A DNA stretch of 64,000 bases from Proteus columbae (GTDB lineage: Bacteria > Pseudomonadota > Gammaproteobacteria > Enterobacterales > Enterobacteriaceae). Each line of letters begins with the position of its first letter. Position 1 is the first letter of the stretch. The stretch lies in the NCBI RefSeq assembly GCF_002777965.1, contig NZ_NGVR01000019.1:6654-70653 (forward strand), written 5' to 3'. The translations under genes and the position numbers were made by a program. This document shows positions 62,996 to 64,000 of this stretch, piece by piece. The notes under the pieces are model-generated. The model ran no database searches and had not been told where the DNA came from. It was given only the letters and a program-made list of their open reading frames with translations.

Positions 62996-63036
62996 GAAGC
63001 ACTGAGCCTACTATTTTATATAGCGTTCAGTGCTTC
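62996..63036. terminator. Bidirectional terminator between the RND and SMR genes
   Basis: A 10-bp perfect stem GAAGCACTGA / TCAGTGCTTC around a 21-base loop that can pair further. It lies between convergent genes. The T-rich tails are modest, so efficiency is uncertain. Confidence 0.65.
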
Positions 63037-63060
63037 TATTAAATATAATTAATAGCGTAA

Positions 63061-63387
63061 TTACATTGTTGAGAATGTATTCATGATTATCCCGCCAGAG
63101 ATAATTAATGCCATTGAAAATATAGCTGGTAAGTCTGGTTTTTGTTTATATAGGATCATGGCAACTAATGTGACACCCACAATACCAAATCCACACCACA
63201 GTGAATACGCTACACCAACAGGGATATATCCCATTGCACGCGTTAAGGCGAAATAACAAATACAATAAGCAGCAATAACTAAAACAGAAGGCGCTAATTT
63301 ACTAAAGCCGTTTGTTTTTTTAATCATTGAGGTTCCTGTAATTTCAGAACCAATAGACAACGCCAGCCATAAGAATCCGGTAAACAT
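63061..63387 (-). CDS. Small multidrug resistance (SMR) protein, second of a pair
   Basis: A 108-residue SMR transporter with four membrane helices. The essential membrane Glu is Glu15 (ALSIGSEITGT), and GYIPVGVAYSLWCGFGIVGV is the SMR signature. SMR pairs such as MdtIJ or EbrAB form heterodimers that export cations, drugs or polyamines. The partner gene is 80 bases upstream on the same strand. Substrate unknown. Confidence 0.88.
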   Translation of the reverse strand: MFTGFLWLALSIGSEITGTSMIKKTNGFSKLAPSVLVIAAYCICYFALTRAMGYIPVGVAYSLWCGFGIVGVTLVAMILYKQKPDLPAIFSMALIISGGIIMNTFSTM

Positions 63388-63418
63388 AATTGTTATCCTT
63401 ATTTATTTTAATAAAGTT

Positions 63419-63466
63419 TTTTATTAAAAAAAGATTTATTAAAAAAGAGTTTTATTAATAAATAGA
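63419..63466. repeat. Degenerate A/T tandem repeats between the SMR genes
   Basis: About three imperfect copies of TTTATTAAAAAAGA in the gap between the two SMR genes. The array includes part of the leader of the downstream gene. No clear function. Confidence 0.4.
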
Positions 63467-63467
63467 T

Positions 63468-63884
63468 TTATTTATTCACTGACGATGCAGCTTGTTTAAT
63501 ATTTTGAGGTTCTGTGGTTTCTTCTTCCTCTTCTTCTGAGCCCATTTTGGAGAAGAGATTCATAATCACAATACCACTGGCAATCACCGCCATACCTATC
63601 ATTGCCGCAGTATCTGGATGTTGACCATAAAACAACATACCTAAAGAAGAAACCACTAATATACCTGTACCAGACCATGTTGCATACGCTAAACCAACTG
63701 GAATATTTTTTACTGCACGCGATAATGAGTAATAACAAATAACATAAAGAACAACAATTAAGCCTAATAATAATGTTTTCGTTGTACCTTCACTATTATC
63801 AAACATTTTTAAGGTAGAGGTTGCTGAGGTTTCTGAAATAATAACCGCCAGCATCCAAAGCCATGATTTAGCTTTTGGTGACAT
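63468..63884 (-). CDS. Small multidrug resistance (SMR) protein, first of a pair
   Basis: A 138-residue SMR transporter: four helices, key Glu18 (AVIISETSATS) and the signature NIPVGLAYATWSGTGILVVS. A C-terminal tail of about 25 residues with a run of acidic residues (SEEEEEETTEP) makes it longer than the usual 105-120. In pairs, one longer partner is common, as in MdtJ. It is first in the two-gene unit. The ribosome site AGGAGT lies before the ATG. Confidence 0.87.
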   Translation of the reverse strand: MSPKAKSWLWMLAVIISETSATSTLKMFDNSEGTTKTLLLGLIVVLYVICYYSLSRAVKNIPVGLAYATWSGTGILVVSSLGMLFYGQHPDTAAMIGMAVIASGIVIMNLFSKMGSEEEEEETTEPQNIKQAASSVNK

Positions 63885-63919
63885 AATAAGACTCCTGAGT
63901 TATCAGATATAATTTAAGA

Positions 63920-64000
63920 TTAATTTTTCAAACTTTTTAAGTATTCAATAGCAGAATCCGTCAATTTATCTTTCGATAAATGATATTCTCCAGGCTTATT
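63920..64000 (-). CDS. C-terminal end of an unidentified protein (cut by window edge)
   Basis: The last 26 codons of a minus-strand reading frame (NKPGEYHLSKDKLTDSAIEY, then LKSLKN and stop). It is too short to identify. Coding is plausible because the frame runs open to the edge and the residues look like a natural helical C-terminus. Confidence 0.45.
   Translation of the reverse strand, partial: NKPGEYHLSKDKLTDSAIEYLKSLKN

Overview
The window is AT-rich chromosomal DNA from an enteric gammaproteobacterium. Low GC, E. coli-like housekeeping genes (gntR, gntK, soxR, bax, recX), an SPI-1-type type III secretion locus and an insecticidal toxin-complex locus point to the Morganellaceae, most likely Proteus or a close relative. 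That placement is an inference from protein character. No 16S or other marker is present. I see no tRNA, rRNA, CRISPR array, IS element or integrase.

Region 1 (1-14417): a Tc (ABC) toxin locus on the minus strand. Transcription runs TcA (tcdA-like, 2288 aa), TcB (tcdB/tcaC-like, 1443 aa), a four-gene phage-type lysis cassette (holin, M15 endolysin, Rz and nested Rz1 spanins), then the start of TcC (tccC-like, cut by the window edge). A LysR-type regulator faces away from tcdA. Toxin plus lysis cassette matches the arrangement recently named a type 10 secretion system in Yersinia.

Region 2 (14422-24590): recX; a translationally coupled outer-membrane operon (beta-barrel protein, Omp85 barrel without POTRA domains, DUF4056 lipoprotein); the peptidoglycan hydrolase Bax; a peptidoglycan O-acetylation cluster (PatA-, PatB- and Ape1-like); and a soluble chemoreceptor-like protein with a CZB zinc-sensing domain.

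Region 3 (24691-34894): the gluconate genes (GntP-family permease, gntK, gntR) with a clear GntR operator. Next is a metal-uptake locus of a Tat-type binding protein, FecCD permease, ATPase, methyltransferase, ModD and TonB-dependent receptor. The receptor promoter carries an excellent ModE-like box and a weaker one precedes the binding-protein gene. I infer a molybdenum- or tungsten-responsive, TonB-dependent uptake system.

Region 4 (34934-58085): a complete Inv/Spa/Prg (SPI-1-like) type III secretion system in nearly the Salmonella gene order. The minus strand carries invF-G-E-A-B-C-I-J, spaO-P-Q-R-S, sicA, sipB, sipC and then two tandem sipD/ipaD tip-protein genes. The divergent plus strand carries prgH-I-J-K and orgA-B-C. 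No recognisable effector, hilA, invH or iagB is present.

Region 5 (58092-64000): soxR divergent from an RND efflux pair behind a canonical SoxR promoter with a 19-bp spacer, then a paired SMR transporter on the minus strand and the tail end of one more gene.
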